Shown here piece by piece: positions 20,101-28,401 of a stretch of 64,000 bases of DNA. The translations under genes were made by a program, and so were the position numbers. Each line of letters begins with the position of its first letter. Within the stretch, counting starts at the first letter, position 1. Under the pieces are notes generated by a model that saw only the letters and a program-made list of their open reading frames with translations, was not told where the DNA came from and did no database searches. Origin of the DNA: Saprospiraceae bacterium (GTDB lineage: Bacteria; Bacteroidota; Bacteroidia; Chitinophagales; Saprospiraceae); NCBI GenBank assembly GCA_020631235.1, contig JAHDHQ010000013.1, forward strand, positions 47,115 to 111,114, given 5' to 3'.

Positions 20101-20457
20101 TTGAACAGCGCACTTATCCAGTCAGAAGCTTACATGGATAATAGTGGTCAGATGGAGATTAAGCAACTCACATTGGGTACACAAATGGCCCCATCTACTT
20201 TTGCTGTATTCCAGAATAGACCAAACCCTTTTAGTACTCACACTACTATAGGATTTACACTAGCTGATGATGAGGACGTTAGCTTAACTATTCTAGATGT
20301 CAACGGGCGAGTAGTTTACACACAAAATGCACATTATAATAGAGGATATAATGAAGTAGTGTTAGACAAATCGCAATTAACAAACTCGGGTGTACTCTAC
20401 TATCAAATCGATACCAAAACGAATAGTGCGATCAGAAAGATGATCTTAATTAAATAA
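14107..20457 (+). CDS. Giant PKD/HYR-like surface protein with dockerin, cohesin-like and T9SS domains
   Basis: Predicted cell-surface protein of 2116 aa from the ATG at 14107. A TTG at 14038 and an ATG at 14143 are alternatives; the signal peptide core (FTQICLILLFTSSVSILSAQ) is kept in each. Regions: PKD-like Ig repeats with paired Cys and GxxxVCxGxxxxY/L motifs (about 120-700); HYR-like repeats with DNCxxxxxW and VDDxxPTPxC motifs (about 750-1700); a Cna-B-like segment starting near SRVAGSIYNEQ; a pair of dockerin-type Ca2+ loops (NGVSTLDIVIIQRHILG and ADNSEHITAFDLVELRKLIL); a cohesin-like beta domain (GFQTTLQFN ... GYVGISW); and a type-A T9SS tail (PNPFSTHTTIGF ... RKMILIK). Likely roles are adhesion or extracellular scaffolding. 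It lies 35 bp upstream of a paralogue and is presumably co-transcribed with it. Confidence 0.85.
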   Translation: MSRNEFFKNRKSMRRPLLTLCKRLSKTQLNRFTQICLILLFTSSVSILSAQFTFDYERICNVECDDGCRFLVEVCFDDNDPIENGDYTVSEYGGIIPVVFAADQCSPPLTFPTPFTVSDSDGDDIYCFEAYMASSGEAAYVEFERGDDSTPSPVDYQDCPVLAINGPSTVCFNSDGVSMVKDYTVPGAIADLNDAGWAIDPPVAGALPVDVDNNTVSIDWSAYAGAYLPEPVFTLSFTGEDEWGCEIEEEIEVTLYDLSDRALVSGANTVVCGADEHYDLLNVLDPNDALSLTWTVTGAGNVLTMPPGSLGEANIVFDAGVGTYTIEVMGVSAGGCEFSVDYEVEVINDPMDLDLIFFEPAEPVCYGQKIKFWFDDADLPSPADVSSLNWTFDPPHDGVIIEVVEPFDDTVCVTVNFDPTFVGVPNTINIDVDGLYAAGGVCGFSDFVTVDLYNYSINGSIEGEDMPQCGASELYTLSGIDMADLAAAPVWTVMNGSAGATTSSDLTFMVDWDAGIGAGTVAVTAETMDGCDIYVEFTTTVLDLGEVDIEGDTYVCAGDVVCYSLPIGDVIPSGTNLIWTLDADGITNDVNTTTAGVTNVGADLTITETAGSEIEACITFGAAMADEVMTLTVSPAAADPCFAATALLPIQLVNSPTPIQLACNNSVNISVNGLCELAITADMILEGDYGGNYDQFDLIIKDAATGVMIPDGVLDASYIGTTLEVMVQQDCSPNSCWGYIVVEDKSVPTPPCGDDINTNATPSAGDFTIDVGAGDGDARVGDFINDFTIDLTSSNNGVSDDASACFTVTIDGTVNFEWTYLSYNSEAACDPFGYSIDPDGAGPMPAVYTQLTTGVACDLVPDNDLEQSGAEAVDVTLGAEFCFIASTQDAALGQAVTAVTNVSVNDWVACSYVETGDPSSLNFDPGVIITALGDNEWRLVGYDNCTNATLTYFDQVAAGAPFCDDNGPGSIIERIWRVTDDFGNTASCTQEIYIKRPSALSLVWPPNWDSAIAGSNPSLDACGDWAQDENGNPHPSVSGYPDGLFCMNLSLIGYEDFREIPKCGDGSPARKILRKWSVWDLCTEQDYTHTQIITLVDHEPPLWTSATNIFNYPADPYGCSASFDVYPYPEDQGFGALQSLSDCSAFTIRTFYLPPFDGTDLPDLSVDFIEVPMNSDRGFTIPAVGGSAVWVRYMIEDACYNVSNVVGMNLDEDGNVGTNPGVVAFEVFFDDVTPPNPVCDLYSVVSLDDVDGCAFAGPESFNDGSTDNCGIDYMKVRRMDTNCGDYSEWGDIVKFCCEDLGGPVMVALGIWDHEDNFNQCMVEVQVDDPNGPSFDCPDDVSVDCGGYNLDNLSNFGEPSGSDNCSIDWSLINEKATIDECGFGYIERSWNIITNGNNVAVCTQTITVENRTPFNESSNINWPADIDVNCSQGTDTDVTNVPTYKGQLACSNVFSSYDDLEFQYVEDACLKILRYWTVVDWCNDGAQFYHTQVIKVLDDNGPTNFANCQNQTYEGGLDASCHIDLDDLVVTANDNCTENLHWTHSIDLNTNGTNEVANAPGADANGMYPVGTHTITYTALDDCENQSSCTKVITVVDDKNPTPYCLEELVVVISPETSCAEVWASDFDRGSFDGCDLNAPITMSFSPNPTDQSFTYCCSDLDGANVDSLAMQVYAIDEEGNSDYCTATLIVQDNSNTCEDATEGASRVAGSIYNEQNIMVENVEVNIEATLPDFPSTMMSNTGSYAFDDLAWNEDYIIRPKKDDNYINGVSTLDIVIIQRHILGISDLDSPYKIIAADADNSEHITAFDLVELRKLILGVYEELPANNSWRFVREDFVFPNASQPWPFDEAITIPALSEDMNDEDFFAVKIGDVNFSAILNAQDDDTDTRNLESFGMDIDNASFEKGELVSIPFKASDYSELIGFQTTLQFNVERLAFNEIKSGSIDITNANVAAFGKDQGYVGISWNDSKNITFEEDDVLFTVEFIAQEKGSIADMVQLNSALIQSEAYMDNSGQMEIKQLTLGTQMAPSTFAVFQNRPNPFSTHTTIGFTLADDEDVSLTILDVNGRVVYTQNAHYNRGYNEVVLDKSQLTNSGVLYYQIDTKTNSAIRKMILIK

Positions 20458-20492
20458 TTGAAATCAAATTCTGAGAACAAAAGAGCATTAAA

Positions 20493-23400
20493 ATGAAAAA
20501 AACGGTTTTAAATACGATTAAAATGAGAAAAACATTCTTACAATCAATACATAGCATTCAGGCTATCTCGAGATTAGGATTTGGTTTTCTGGCTATGCTC
20601 TTTAGCATCGCTGCGATGGGTCAAAATGTTCCTGCATCTTGTGATGAAGCTTATATTGCTTGCAATGACGGGGTACAGATTTCTTTAAATCTGGATTGCG
20701 AAGTTGTTTTAAACTACGATATGATCGTAGAAGATCCTTATGATGAGACTTATGATCATGATAATGATCCAGCAACAGATGAAGTACCATCATATGCTTT
20801 AGAGTTGCAAGACGAAGATGGAAATCCTTTGTTTGATGAAGCAGGGGACCCACTTTCTGTAATCGATGAAAGTTTTGAAGGCCAAAGGGTTAAAATCAAA
20901 GCTACTTATCTACCTTGTGATATCAGCTGTTGGGGATTTGCTAACATAGAAGATAAATTCCCACCTCAGATCATTACCTGTGCAGATATTACAGTGTCTT
21001 GTGATACAGAAATAGATACGTTATCATTAAAAAACAATTCTTTATACACTGCATTTTACAGACCTGAAGTTCTTGAAAATTGTCAAGGTGAAATGTATGA
21101 GCATACTGATTATCCAGGAGCTGTACTTTGTGAAGATGGATTTGCACAAATTTATACAAGGGTTTGGGAAATTTCTGATCGATATGAAAATACAGCATCT
21201 TGTATCCAAAAAATCTTTGTTCAGCGAGGAGATGTAGATGATATTGTTTTTCCAGATGATTACATAGTCGATCCTACAACGCAAAACTTTTGTGCTGGAT
21301 CTTCGGCTTGTTTCGGACAGAATCCGTCTTATACGCCACCGACAGAAGATGATTTTCCTCCTTCTGTGTCAGGGCAACCTGATCACTATGCGTGCCCAAA
21401 TCTTGATTTCTTCTACACTGATATTCCATTCGATATGTGTGGTGTAAGTGTAAAAATGTTGAGAACATGGTTTGCTATTGACTGGTGTACCGGAGAAACC
21501 AGAGAAGAAGGTCAAAACATCGAGTTTATCGATAATGAGCCTCCTTTGTGTACGGCCACTACAGTGGATACATTCTATAGAGCTACTGCAGATATTCATA
21601 CTTGTTTAGGTGATCTTGTAATCATGGAACCTATGTGTGTTTGTGATGTAGATCCTAACCTTACATTCACGGTTGAGTGGTTAGGTGCAGATGCATCTGG
21701 AAATCCGCTTTCTGGTCCTTACTCAAGTGATGGAGTAGTAAGCATTGGTTCTGGTGGGTATACTATTGAAGATTTGCCTGTTGGTCCATACTGGTTGAAG
21801 TTTACAGTAACTGACGGATGTGGAAACTCTACTGAATGTTTTACAGAGGCAAAAGTAGATGGTTCTCAAAAACCACACGCAGTTTGTGAAGCAAATACGA
21901 TTATCGAATTGGGTCCTGATCATACAGCTAATATGTATGGAGAAACTCAATTAGATGATAACAGTATAGATCCTTGTGGTTCTATCGTGAACTATATGAT
22001 CAAGAGAGTGGATGATCATTGTGATGGTTTGGAAGATGACCTAGTATATGGTGATTATGTAACTTTTTGTTGTGATGATTTAGATAGAACAGACATTGTA
22101 GTGATGTTAAAAGTTACAGACAACGAAGGTAATGAAGATGAGTGTATGGGTGTTGTAAATGTGACAGGTGATATTTCTGCTTCTGTAACTTGCCCGACCG
22201 GTAATTTACCAGATGTAGATTGTGGTCAAGATTATACGGTAGGTACATTCCCGGATGTTACTATTTCTTATGACTCTGATTGTGCAGTACCGACTACTGA
22301 ATCTGTTTCTTACTCTGGAACTTTAGATTGCGGTGTAGGAACAATCACACGTACAGTTACCGTAAGAAACTCGAATACTGGTACGACGATTAAGACTTGT
22401 TCGTTAAGCATAGATGTAGTCAATAACGATCCGTTTGGTACGGCTGATATTGACTGTCCAGAAGATATTGTAGTTGATGGTTGTAATGGTTCTACTTCAC
22501 CAGATGTAATTGGTGGAGAGCCTACATTGTCAAATAACTCTAGTTGTTCTGACTTGGTTATGTCTTATGATGATGTGCCTGTGAGCGATTGGTATGTGAG
22601 TCCATATTGTTCTACTTTTAAGCGAGTATGGACGATCATAGATTGGTGTAGATATGACGTAGATAATCCTACAGAAGGCGTATTCTACTGCGAACAATTA
22701 ATTCATATTAATAGTGCGACAGGTCCTGTATTTACTTCATCTTGTGAAAACATTGAAGTGGCAGGTGGATTTAGTTGTGAGGCTGAGGTAAGTCTTGTAG
22801 CTGTAGCCATCGATTCTGATGGTTGTACGCCAGGATCACAGCTTAGCTACACATGGCAAATAGATGCAGGTAATAACGGTTCGTACGATTTTAATGGTAC
22901 CGGTAATGATGCATCTGGTGTATATCCAGTAGGTACTCATAAAGTGAAATTTACAGCAACAGATGCTTGTGGAAATGATGAGATGTGTATGTATACTTTT
23001 ACGGTAACGGGTACAAATGGACCTACACCAATATGTAGAGCGCATTTAATCATAGGTATGGGTAACGACGGTGTTGCAGAAATCTGGGCTTCTGATTTTG
23101 ATATTAAGAGTGAGGCTGGATGTGGATCAGATGAAGATTTAAGTTTCTCATTTACTGAAGATGGTACTACTCCTGCTTTAGACTATACATGTGACGATAT
23201 TGATAATGGTATCGGTCAAACATTTGATTTAAATGTTTACGTAATCGATGAAGGAGGTATGTCTGAGTTTTGTGCGGTAACCTTAGAAATACAGGATAAC
23301 AAAGATGTATGTACTGATGCAGATGATATGGCAAGAATTCAAGGAAGAGTATACAATGAAGATTTTATCGGTTTAGAGTCTTTTGATGTAGCTTTACATG

Positions 23401-24563
23401 AAGATCAAGCGTCAAATTCTCTTGTAGAAGCTACTGACGAAGAAGGTGATTACAGTTTTGAATCTGTGGCATTTTATGATGCATACGAAGTAGATCCAGA
23501 GCATGATGTTCACCCATTAAATGGTGTGTCTACCTTGGATATCGTAATTATACAGCAGCATATTTTAGGGTTCAAAGATCTTGATTCTCCTTATAAGATT
23601 ATTGCAGCTGATGTAAACAACTCTAATGATATTACAGCCATGGATTTATTAGATATTCGTAGACTAATCTTAGGAGTAACTAACGAATATCCTAATAATG
23701 AATCTTGGACTTTTGTAAATGCTAACCACGTATTTTTAGATCCGAATACACCTTGGGACTATGCAAGAACTTTTACTATCCCGAGTATGTACGTAGATAT
23801 TACAAATGCAGAATTTATTGCCGTTAAAACTGGAGATGTAAATGGTTCAGTAATGGAAGGATTGACAGGGGAAGATGCTGACACTAGATCAAATGTAAGC
23901 TTTGACTTAAATGTAGCCGATCAATCATTCGAAGCAGGTGATATGGTTACCGTAAGTTTCAATGCTGCTGAAGCAATTAATACGGTAGGTCTACAAGCAA
24001 GCTTTGCGTATGATATACAAACAATGGAGTTAGTTAATTATCAAGGAGAATTGATTGCCTTGAATGAATGGAATGTTGTAAATAAAGATGGTCTCATGGC
24101 TATTAGTGCAGATTTTGTTCAAGGTCTTCATATCAATGAAAACGAAGCTTTATTTAGCTTGACATTTAAAGCCAAAGAAGCAGGAACTTTATCTGATGTA
24201 TTAAGCATAACTGAAGATGTTCAGGCTGAGATCTATGATCAAGACTTAAGCATCAATGAACTAGATATTGACTTTAAGGACGAACTAACCATTTCTTCTA
24301 AAGGCTTTGAGTTGTATCAAAACGAGCCGAATCCATTTAGCAACGTATCTATGATTCCATTCTATACACCAGAAAATGCAGAAGTAAGCCTAAAGGTTTA
24401 CGACGCTGCTGGAAGAGTATTATTGGAACAATCAAACAACTTTGCTAAAGGTTTCCAATCTTTTGAAATTGAAGCCAACAAAATTGATCAAAATGGAATC
24501 TTAATTTATCGAGTAGAGTCAGGTGACTTCAGCGAGATGAAAAAGATGGTCCTATTGAAATAG
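20493..24563 (+). CDS. Large HYR-like surface protein with dockerin, cohesin-like and T9SS domains
   Basis: Shorter paralogue (1356 aa) of the preceding protein. The signal peptide has a long basic start (MKKTVLNTIKMRKTFLQ...) and ends near AAMGQ. It lacks the long PKD-like section and goes directly to Cys-rich HYR-like repeats (CGNSTECF, ATDACGNDEMC, WTIIDWCRYD). These are followed by a Cna-B-like segment (ARIQGRVYNEDFIGLESFDV), two dockerin-type loops (NGVSTLDIVIIQQHILG and VNNSNDITAMDLLDIRRLIL), a cohesin-like domain (GLQASFAYD ... LFSLTFKAKEAG) and a type-A T9SS tail (NEPNPFSNVSMIPF ... KKMVLLK). The shared tail implies a duplication with N-terminal divergence. A hairpin terminator lies 23 bp after the stop. 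Confidence 0.85.
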   Translation: MKKTVLNTIKMRKTFLQSIHSIQAISRLGFGFLAMLFSIAAMGQNVPASCDEAYIACNDGVQISLNLDCEVVLNYDMIVEDPYDETYDHDNDPATDEVPSYALELQDEDGNPLFDEAGDPLSVIDESFEGQRVKIKATYLPCDISCWGFANIEDKFPPQIITCADITVSCDTEIDTLSLKNNSLYTAFYRPEVLENCQGEMYEHTDYPGAVLCEDGFAQIYTRVWEISDRYENTASCIQKIFVQRGDVDDIVFPDDYIVDPTTQNFCAGSSACFGQNPSYTPPTEDDFPPSVSGQPDHYACPNLDFFYTDIPFDMCGVSVKMLRTWFAIDWCTGETREEGQNIEFIDNEPPLCTATTVDTFYRATADIHTCLGDLVIMEPMCVCDVDPNLTFTVEWLGADASGNPLSGPYSSDGVVSIGSGGYTIEDLPVGPYWLKFTVTDGCGNSTECFTEAKVDGSQKPHAVCEANTIIELGPDHTANMYGETQLDDNSIDPCGSIVNYMIKRVDDHCDGLEDDLVYGDYVTFCCDDLDRTDIVVMLKVTDNEGNEDECMGVVNVTGDISASVTCPTGNLPDVDCGQDYTVGTFPDVTISYDSDCAVPTTESVSYSGTLDCGVGTITRTVTVRNSNTGTTIKTCSLSIDVVNNDPFGTADIDCPEDIVVDGCNGSTSPDVIGGEPTLSNNSSCSDLVMSYDDVPVSDWYVSPYCSTFKRVWTIIDWCRYDVDNPTEGVFYCEQLIHINSATGPVFTSSCENIEVAGGFSCEAEVSLVAVAIDSDGCTPGSQLSYTWQIDAGNNGSYDFNGTGNDASGVYPVGTHKVKFTATDACGNDEMCMYTFTVTGTNGPTPICRAHLIIGMGNDGVAEIWASDFDIKSEAGCGSDEDLSFSFTEDGTTPALDYTCDDIDNGIGQTFDLNVYVIDEGGMSEFCAVTLEIQDNKDVCTDADDMARIQGRVYNEDFIGLESFDVALHEDQASNSLVEATDEEGDYSFESVAFYDAYEVDPEHDVHPLNGVSTLDIVIIQQHILGFKDLDSPYKIIAADVNNSNDITAMDLLDIRRLILGVTNEYPNNESWTFVNANHVFLDPNTPWDYARTFTIPSMYVDITNAEFIAVKTGDVNGSVMEGLTGEDADTRSNVSFDLNVADQSFEAGDMVTVSFNAAEAINTVGLQASFAYDIQTMELVNYQGELIALNEWNVVNKDGLMAISADFVQGLHINENEALFSLTFKAKEAGTLSDVLSITEDVQAEIYDQDLSINELDIDFKDELTISSKGFELYQNEPNPFSNVSMIPFYTPENAEVSLKVYDAAGRVLLEQSNNFAKGFQSFEIEANKIDQNGILIYRVESGDFSEMKKMVLLK

Positions 24564-24585
24564 TGTAAACAATGGGTTTATATTG

Positions 24586-24620
24586 CGCCGGCCAACTGAT
24601 GTTGACCGGCGTTTTTTATT
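24586..24620 (+). terminator. Rho-independent terminator after the dockerin-protein operon
   Basis: CGCCGGCCAAC (24586-24596) pairs with GTTGACCGGCG (24601-24611) with one C-A mismatch and a four-base loop. Six T follow, then an AT-rich run. It separates the surface-protein operon from the phosphoesterase gene. Confidence 0.88.
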
Positions 24621-24647
24621 TTACCTTAGTAGCTTAAATTGATCAAA

Positions 24648-25163
24648 ATGTTAGTAGGCCTTATTTCAGATACCCATGCAAACGCTCTTCCTGAGGATGT
24701 AATCGAACATTTAGTAGATTGTGATGAGGTTTGGCACGCTGGAGATTTAGGGACTTTGCCTATAGTGCATTTTATTGAAGAGAACTACAAGAGTAGGATG
24801 GTTTATGGCAATATAGATGGTTCTAAAATACGGGAAATTGCACCACACAATCAGCAATTTGAAATCGACGGTTTGAAAGTGTTTATGACCCACATCGGCG
24901 GATATCCGGGTAGGTATACTAAGCGAGTAGGCGCAATATTGAGAGCCGAAAAACCTGACCTCTATATTTGTGGACATAGCCACATCTTAAAAGTCATGAA
25001 AGACCAAAAACTAAATCTCATCCACATGAATCCTGGTGCCTGCGGTCATGTCGGATTCCATAAATTCCGTACACTGCTTAAATTTGAAATCAATGAAGGT
25101 AAAATAGAAAACTTGAGAGCCATCGAATTAGGTATCAGAGGTGTGATCGCCGAAGAAGAATAA
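24648..25163 (+). CDS. YfcE/MJ0936-type metallophosphoesterase
   Basis: Predicted cytoplasmic phosphodiesterase of 171 aa. All dimetal-site motifs are visible in order: D-x-H (SDTHAN, 7-12), GD (HAGDLG), GN (VYGNIDG), H (MTHIGGYPG) and GHSH (ICGHSH). The ATG at 24648 starts directly at the first beta strand; the longer frame begins at a TTG at 24639, close to the terminator. Family members hydrolyse phosphodiesters in vitro; the physiological substrate here is unknown. The next gene begins on the base after its stop codon, so they are an operon. Confidence 0.9.
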   Translation: MLVGLISDTHANALPEDVIEHLVDCDEVWHAGDLGTLPIVHFIEENYKSRMVYGNIDGSKIREIAPHNQQFEIDGLKVFMTHIGGYPGRYTKRVGAILRAEKPDLYICGHSHILKVMKDQKLNLIHMNPGACGHVGFHKFRTLLKFEINEGKIENLRAIELGIRGVIAEEE

Positions 25164-25895
25164 ATGAATTTAAAACAATTACAAAACAACTGGGAATCCT
25201 TTGGTAATGAAGATCCTTATTGGGCCATTTTAACTGACCCAACAGCAAAGCATAATGCCTGGAATATAGACGAATTCTTTAAAACAGGCGAAGTATCTAT
25301 CCAGCACCTCCTTAATAAACTAGAAAGACTAAATATCCCATGGACATCCCATAAAGCACTTGATTTTGGCTGTGGTGTTGGCCGGTTAAGCTTGGCACTA
25401 GCCCATCATTTTGATCAAGTTATCGGTGTAGATATCGCGAGTTCTATGATACAACTAGCTAACAAACACAATAGCCAAAAAAAGAAGCTTCGATATGTAC
25501 AAATAGATAATCCAGCACTCGATGAAATAGGAGAGGAACGATTCGATTTTATACACACAGTCCTTACTTTACAACACATTGAACCTAAGTATGCAAAGCA
25601 ATACGTAAAGCAATTTATCCACTTGTTAAAACCTGATGGTCTATTGTATTTCCAAATCCCTACAAAACCACCTAAAGGAATAGTCGGATGGTTGCTTAAA
25701 ATGTTGCCTACTGCGTGGCTCAATGTATATAGAAAATGGAAAAATAATCATGCACCCATCATGGAAATGCATTGGATTAGCAAAGAAACCATCGAAAGGC
25801 TTATACAACTAAATGACGCAAAGATCATACATAGTTACTCCGAACACAAAACGGGTGGTTTTGAAAATACTTGGTATTTCATTAAAAAAAGATAG
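25164..25895 (+). CDS. Class I SAM-dependent methyltransferase
   Basis: 243-aa cytoplasmic methyltransferase with a Rossmann-type SAM site: motif I LDFGCGVGRLSLALA (66-80), the acidic end of strand 2 in GVDIASSM (88-95) and motif IV near FDFIHTVLTLQHIEP. It resembles the UbiE/Methyltransf_11-25 group. Substrate unknown. The Trp/Lys-rich segment after residue 170 (LLKMLPTAWLNVYRKWKNN) could be an amphipathic lid helix. Its ATG abuts the stop of the phosphoesterase gene. It converges on the serine hydrolase gene with a 17-bp gap and no obvious terminator. Confidence 0.85.
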   Translation: MNLKQLQNNWESFGNEDPYWAILTDPTAKHNAWNIDEFFKTGEVSIQHLLNKLERLNIPWTSHKALDFGCGVGRLSLALAHHFDQVIGVDIASSMIQLANKHNSQKKKLRYVQIDNPALDEIGEERFDFIHTVLTLQHIEPKYAKQYVKQFIHLLKPDGLLYFQIPTKPPKGIVGWLLKMLPTAWLNVYRKWKNNHAPIMEMHWISKETIERLIQLNDAKIIHSYSEHKTGGFENTWYFIKKR

Positions 25896-25912
25896 TTCGA
25901 ACAGGATATTTC

Positions 25913-27004
25913 CTAAAGCTTTAATAATTCCATTAGCTCAAATCCTAATTCGTCAATATTACCTCGATCTTTATGGAAGGCAGAGACATTAGACAAAATG
26001 ATGACAGCATTGTGTGTCTCCTTTTCTATAGTTATGCTCGATGTATAGCCAATTGTACCACCATTGTGCCATAGCCAGTTGTGTCGTTTTTTGAGAATAT
26101 GCCATCCTAAACCTATTTTCATATTTTCATTGACCGTAAAACTGGGCTTTTGTGTTAAGGATGTCATGTTTTGTGTGCGCGACCATTGCTCTTTAGCAAA
26201 TTTACTTAAGTCTGCCACATTAGAATATAAACCTCCTGCGCCAAGGAGAGCATTCATTTCCCAGTTCTGAACCTCATCGCCTTTTGCATTTAAACCTGGT
26301 ACCAAATGATCTTTGATATTTGCTTTGATACTGGTAGTTGACTTCATCTGTAAAGGTTTAGTTATTGTTTGTTGAATGAGCGTTTCATAACTACTTTCCA
26401 TAACATTGGACAATACAAAACCAAGCGTTCCAGCACCTAGGTTAGAATAATTGTATTTTTTACCTGGCATGTGCTGAAGCTCTATGGAATCAGCAAAATA
26501 GGCTTTCAAATCTTCAGCTCCATAATCCTTGTATGGGTTATTGATATCGACGGAAAACAAATTAATGTTTGATGGCAATCTTGGCAAACCAGAAGTATGG
26601 TTAGCCAGCTGACTTAGCGTAATATTAGTATCGACAACACTGCTTCCATCCAAGTAAGTATATAATTTATCATTTAGATCGACTATGCCTTCAGTATGAC
26701 AATGTGTTAATAAATGGGCAGTAAAAACTTTGCTAATAGAACCTATTTCGAAGACCTTGTCTTCATTATTTAAAAATTGTAGTTCTCCATTGTTCATCAT
26801 ACAACCAATGTGATAAACAGTGTCATTTTGGATTATTCCTATAGATAGTTGAGTGTTTTGTGGAAAGGACTGAGTTTGTTCTTTTATTAACTTTTTCCAT
26901 TTAACTTCAGTTTGTACAAATGACTCTTGAAGCGCATCGTTTGTTATTTTTTTGGAACAAGAAACCAATGACCCAAGCAAAATAAGAAGCAAAATATTTT
27001 TCAT
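25913..27004 (-). CDS. Serine hydrolase of the beta-lactamase class C/PBP family, lipoprotein
   Basis: 363-aa lipoprotein (lipobox ending at Cys16, LGSLVSC) anchored in an envelope membrane. The three catalytic motifs of the class C/AmpH-like fold are present: S-I-S-K (89-92, nucleophile Ser89), Y-S-N (186-188) and H-N-G (313-315). Such proteins may be D,D-peptidases, esterases or beta-lactamases; the sequence does not decide between these. No AmpR-type regulator is adjacent. Its start is 12 bp after the stop of the Cys/Met PLP-enzyme gene in the same direction, so the two may be co-transcribed, though the functions look unrelated. Confidence 0.88.
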   Translation of the reverse strand: MKNILLLILLGSLVSCSKKITNDALQESFVQTEVKWKKLIKEQTQSFPQNTQLSIGIIQNDTVYHIGCMMNNGELQFLNNEDKVFEIGSISKVFTAHLLTHCHTEGIVDLNDKLYTYLDGSSVVDTNITLSQLANHTSGLPRLPSNINLFSVDINNPYKDYGAEDLKAYFADSIELQHMPGKKYNYSNLGAGTLGFVLSNVMESSYETLIQQTITKPLQMKSTTSIKANIKDHLVPGLNAKGDEVQNWEMNALLGAGGLYSNVADLSKFAKEQWSRTQNMTSLTQKPSFTVNENMKIGLGWHILKKRHNWLWHNGGTIGYTSSITIEKETHNAVIILSNVSAFHKDRGNIDELGFELMELLKL

Positions 27005-27016
27005 GAGTTTAAGCGT

Positions 27017-28213
27017 TTAAACCACATCTAAGGCCATTTTTAAATCTTCCTTTAAATCCTCAATATGCTCGATGCCTACTGACAATCGGATTAAACCATC
27101 TGTTATGCCTGCCTTTATCCTCATTGCTCTATCTACATGCAAATGCGACATTGATGCAGGATGCAAAATAAGACTATCGACATTGCCCAATGTTGGAACC
27201 AGTTTACAGACCTTAACTGCATTCATTAATCGTTTGCCTTCTTCTAAGCCTCCTTTAAGTTCGAAACTCATCATGCCACCAAATTTAGACATCTGTGCTT
27301 TCGCTATGCTGTGGTCTGGATGACTCTCTAATCCGGGATAGTTAACAACAGACACCTTTGGGTGAGCCTCCAAAAATGTAGCTAATGCCATAGCATTGTC
27401 ACTGTGTTTTGCCATCCGTAAATGAAGTGTTTTTAATCCGTTGTGTAGCAGCCAAGACTCAAATGGACTGGGATTGGTTCCTATGAGTTTGTACTTCCCC
27501 CAGATTTGATTATAGTAATCCTTCTTTCCTATGATGGCTCCACCCATACCATTACCATGGCCGTTTAAATATTTTGTGGTAGAATGTACAATGAAATCGA
27601 CCCCATAATACAATGGTCGCTGCAATGCAGGAGAGGCAAAGGTGTTATCTGATACCGTAAAACACTCATGTGATTGAGCTATTTTGACCAAAGATGCAAT
27701 ATCCACGCATGACAATGTAGGATTAGCTGGTGTCTCGAAGTAAACTAATCGAATGCTTGGGTCCTTTTGTATACAATGCTCGACAGCTGTTAAGTCTCGC
27801 AAGTCGGTAAAGGTGGTTTTTATACCAAAGTCTGCAAAGACTTTAGTCATCAATTCAGAGCTTCCGCCATATATATTTGCCTGGGTAAGGATTGTGTCAC
27901 CTGTTTTTAGCAAGGCACTTAACAATGTGTGGATGGCTGACATACCACTGTTGCAGAGTAGGGCAAAAAAATCACCTTCTACACCGTAAGATTCTAATTG
28001 AGCTATTTTTTGCGCCACAGTATCGACGGTAGGATTAGCAAACCTCGAATATATATGTGATGAGGCTGGATCTTTAAAGACCTCAATTCCTTCTTCGATG
28101 TTTTGAAAACCAAAGGCTGAACTGGCATAAATGGGTAGTACATGAGGCGTGTTTTTTTTCTGGTCTTTCGCCTCCATAACCATGACGGTCTCTATTCTTA
28201 ATTGTTCATTCAT
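27017..28213 (-). CDS. Cys/Met-metabolism PLP-dependent enzyme (gamma-synthase/lyase type)
   Basis: 398-aa cytoplasmic fold-type I PLP enzyme. Visible are the phosphate/ring-binding CNSGMSAIH (87-95), YFETPANPT (158-166), the PLP-pyridine Asp in VSDNTFASP (Asp189) and the Schiff-base lysine in HSTTKYLNGH (Lys214). The R-F-x-NP-T motif near 57-62 is typical. Candidate activities are methionine gamma-lyase, cystathionine gamma-synthase/lyase or O-acetylhomoserine sulfhydrylase. ANPTL and NGHGNGMGG look closer to methionine gamma-lyase, but this is not decisive. No other methionine genes flank it. Confidence 0.9.
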   Translation of the reverse strand: MNEQLRIETVMVMEAKDQKKNTPHVLPIYASSAFGFQNIEEGIEVFKDPASSHIYSRFANPTVDTVAQKIAQLESYGVEGDFFALLCNSGMSAIHTLLSALLKTGDTILTQANIYGGSSELMTKVFADFGIKTTFTDLRDLTAVEHCIQKDPSIRLVYFETPANPTLSCVDIASLVKIAQSHECFTVSDNTFASPALQRPLYYGVDFIVHSTTKYLNGHGNGMGGAIIGKKDYYNQIWGKYKLIGTNPSPFESWLLHNGLKTLHLRMAKHSDNAMALATFLEAHPKVSVVNYPGLESHPDHSIAKAQMSKFGGMMSFELKGGLEEGKRLMNAVKVCKLVPTLGNVDSLILHPASMSHLHVDRAMRIKAGITDGLIRLSVGIEHIEDLKEDLKMALDVV

Positions 28214-28324
28214 ATTTTCTTGCCGCTTTACACTTTAAAGTTAAGGACTAGGACTGACAAAAGAAATCTGAGTGCTTAAAGTTGTTAGAATTAGCTTTTG
28301 CCATTGACTATTAAGGACTAAAGT

Positions 28325-28354
28325 ATTTATAACAAGGGAATTAGCTTATTTTTG
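28325..28354 (+). promoter_or_regulatory. Candidate promoter for the RluD-type gene
   Basis: TATTTTTG (28347-28354) is an exact TAnnTTTG box, and TTTA at 28325-28328 is a near -33 element about 18 bp upstream. Transcription from about 28361 would give a leader near 40 nt before the ATG at 28402. Confidence 0.45.
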
Positions 28355-28401
28355 TCACAACATTGGCAGATATAAAAATTGCCTAATAAAATAACTCATT
28401 T

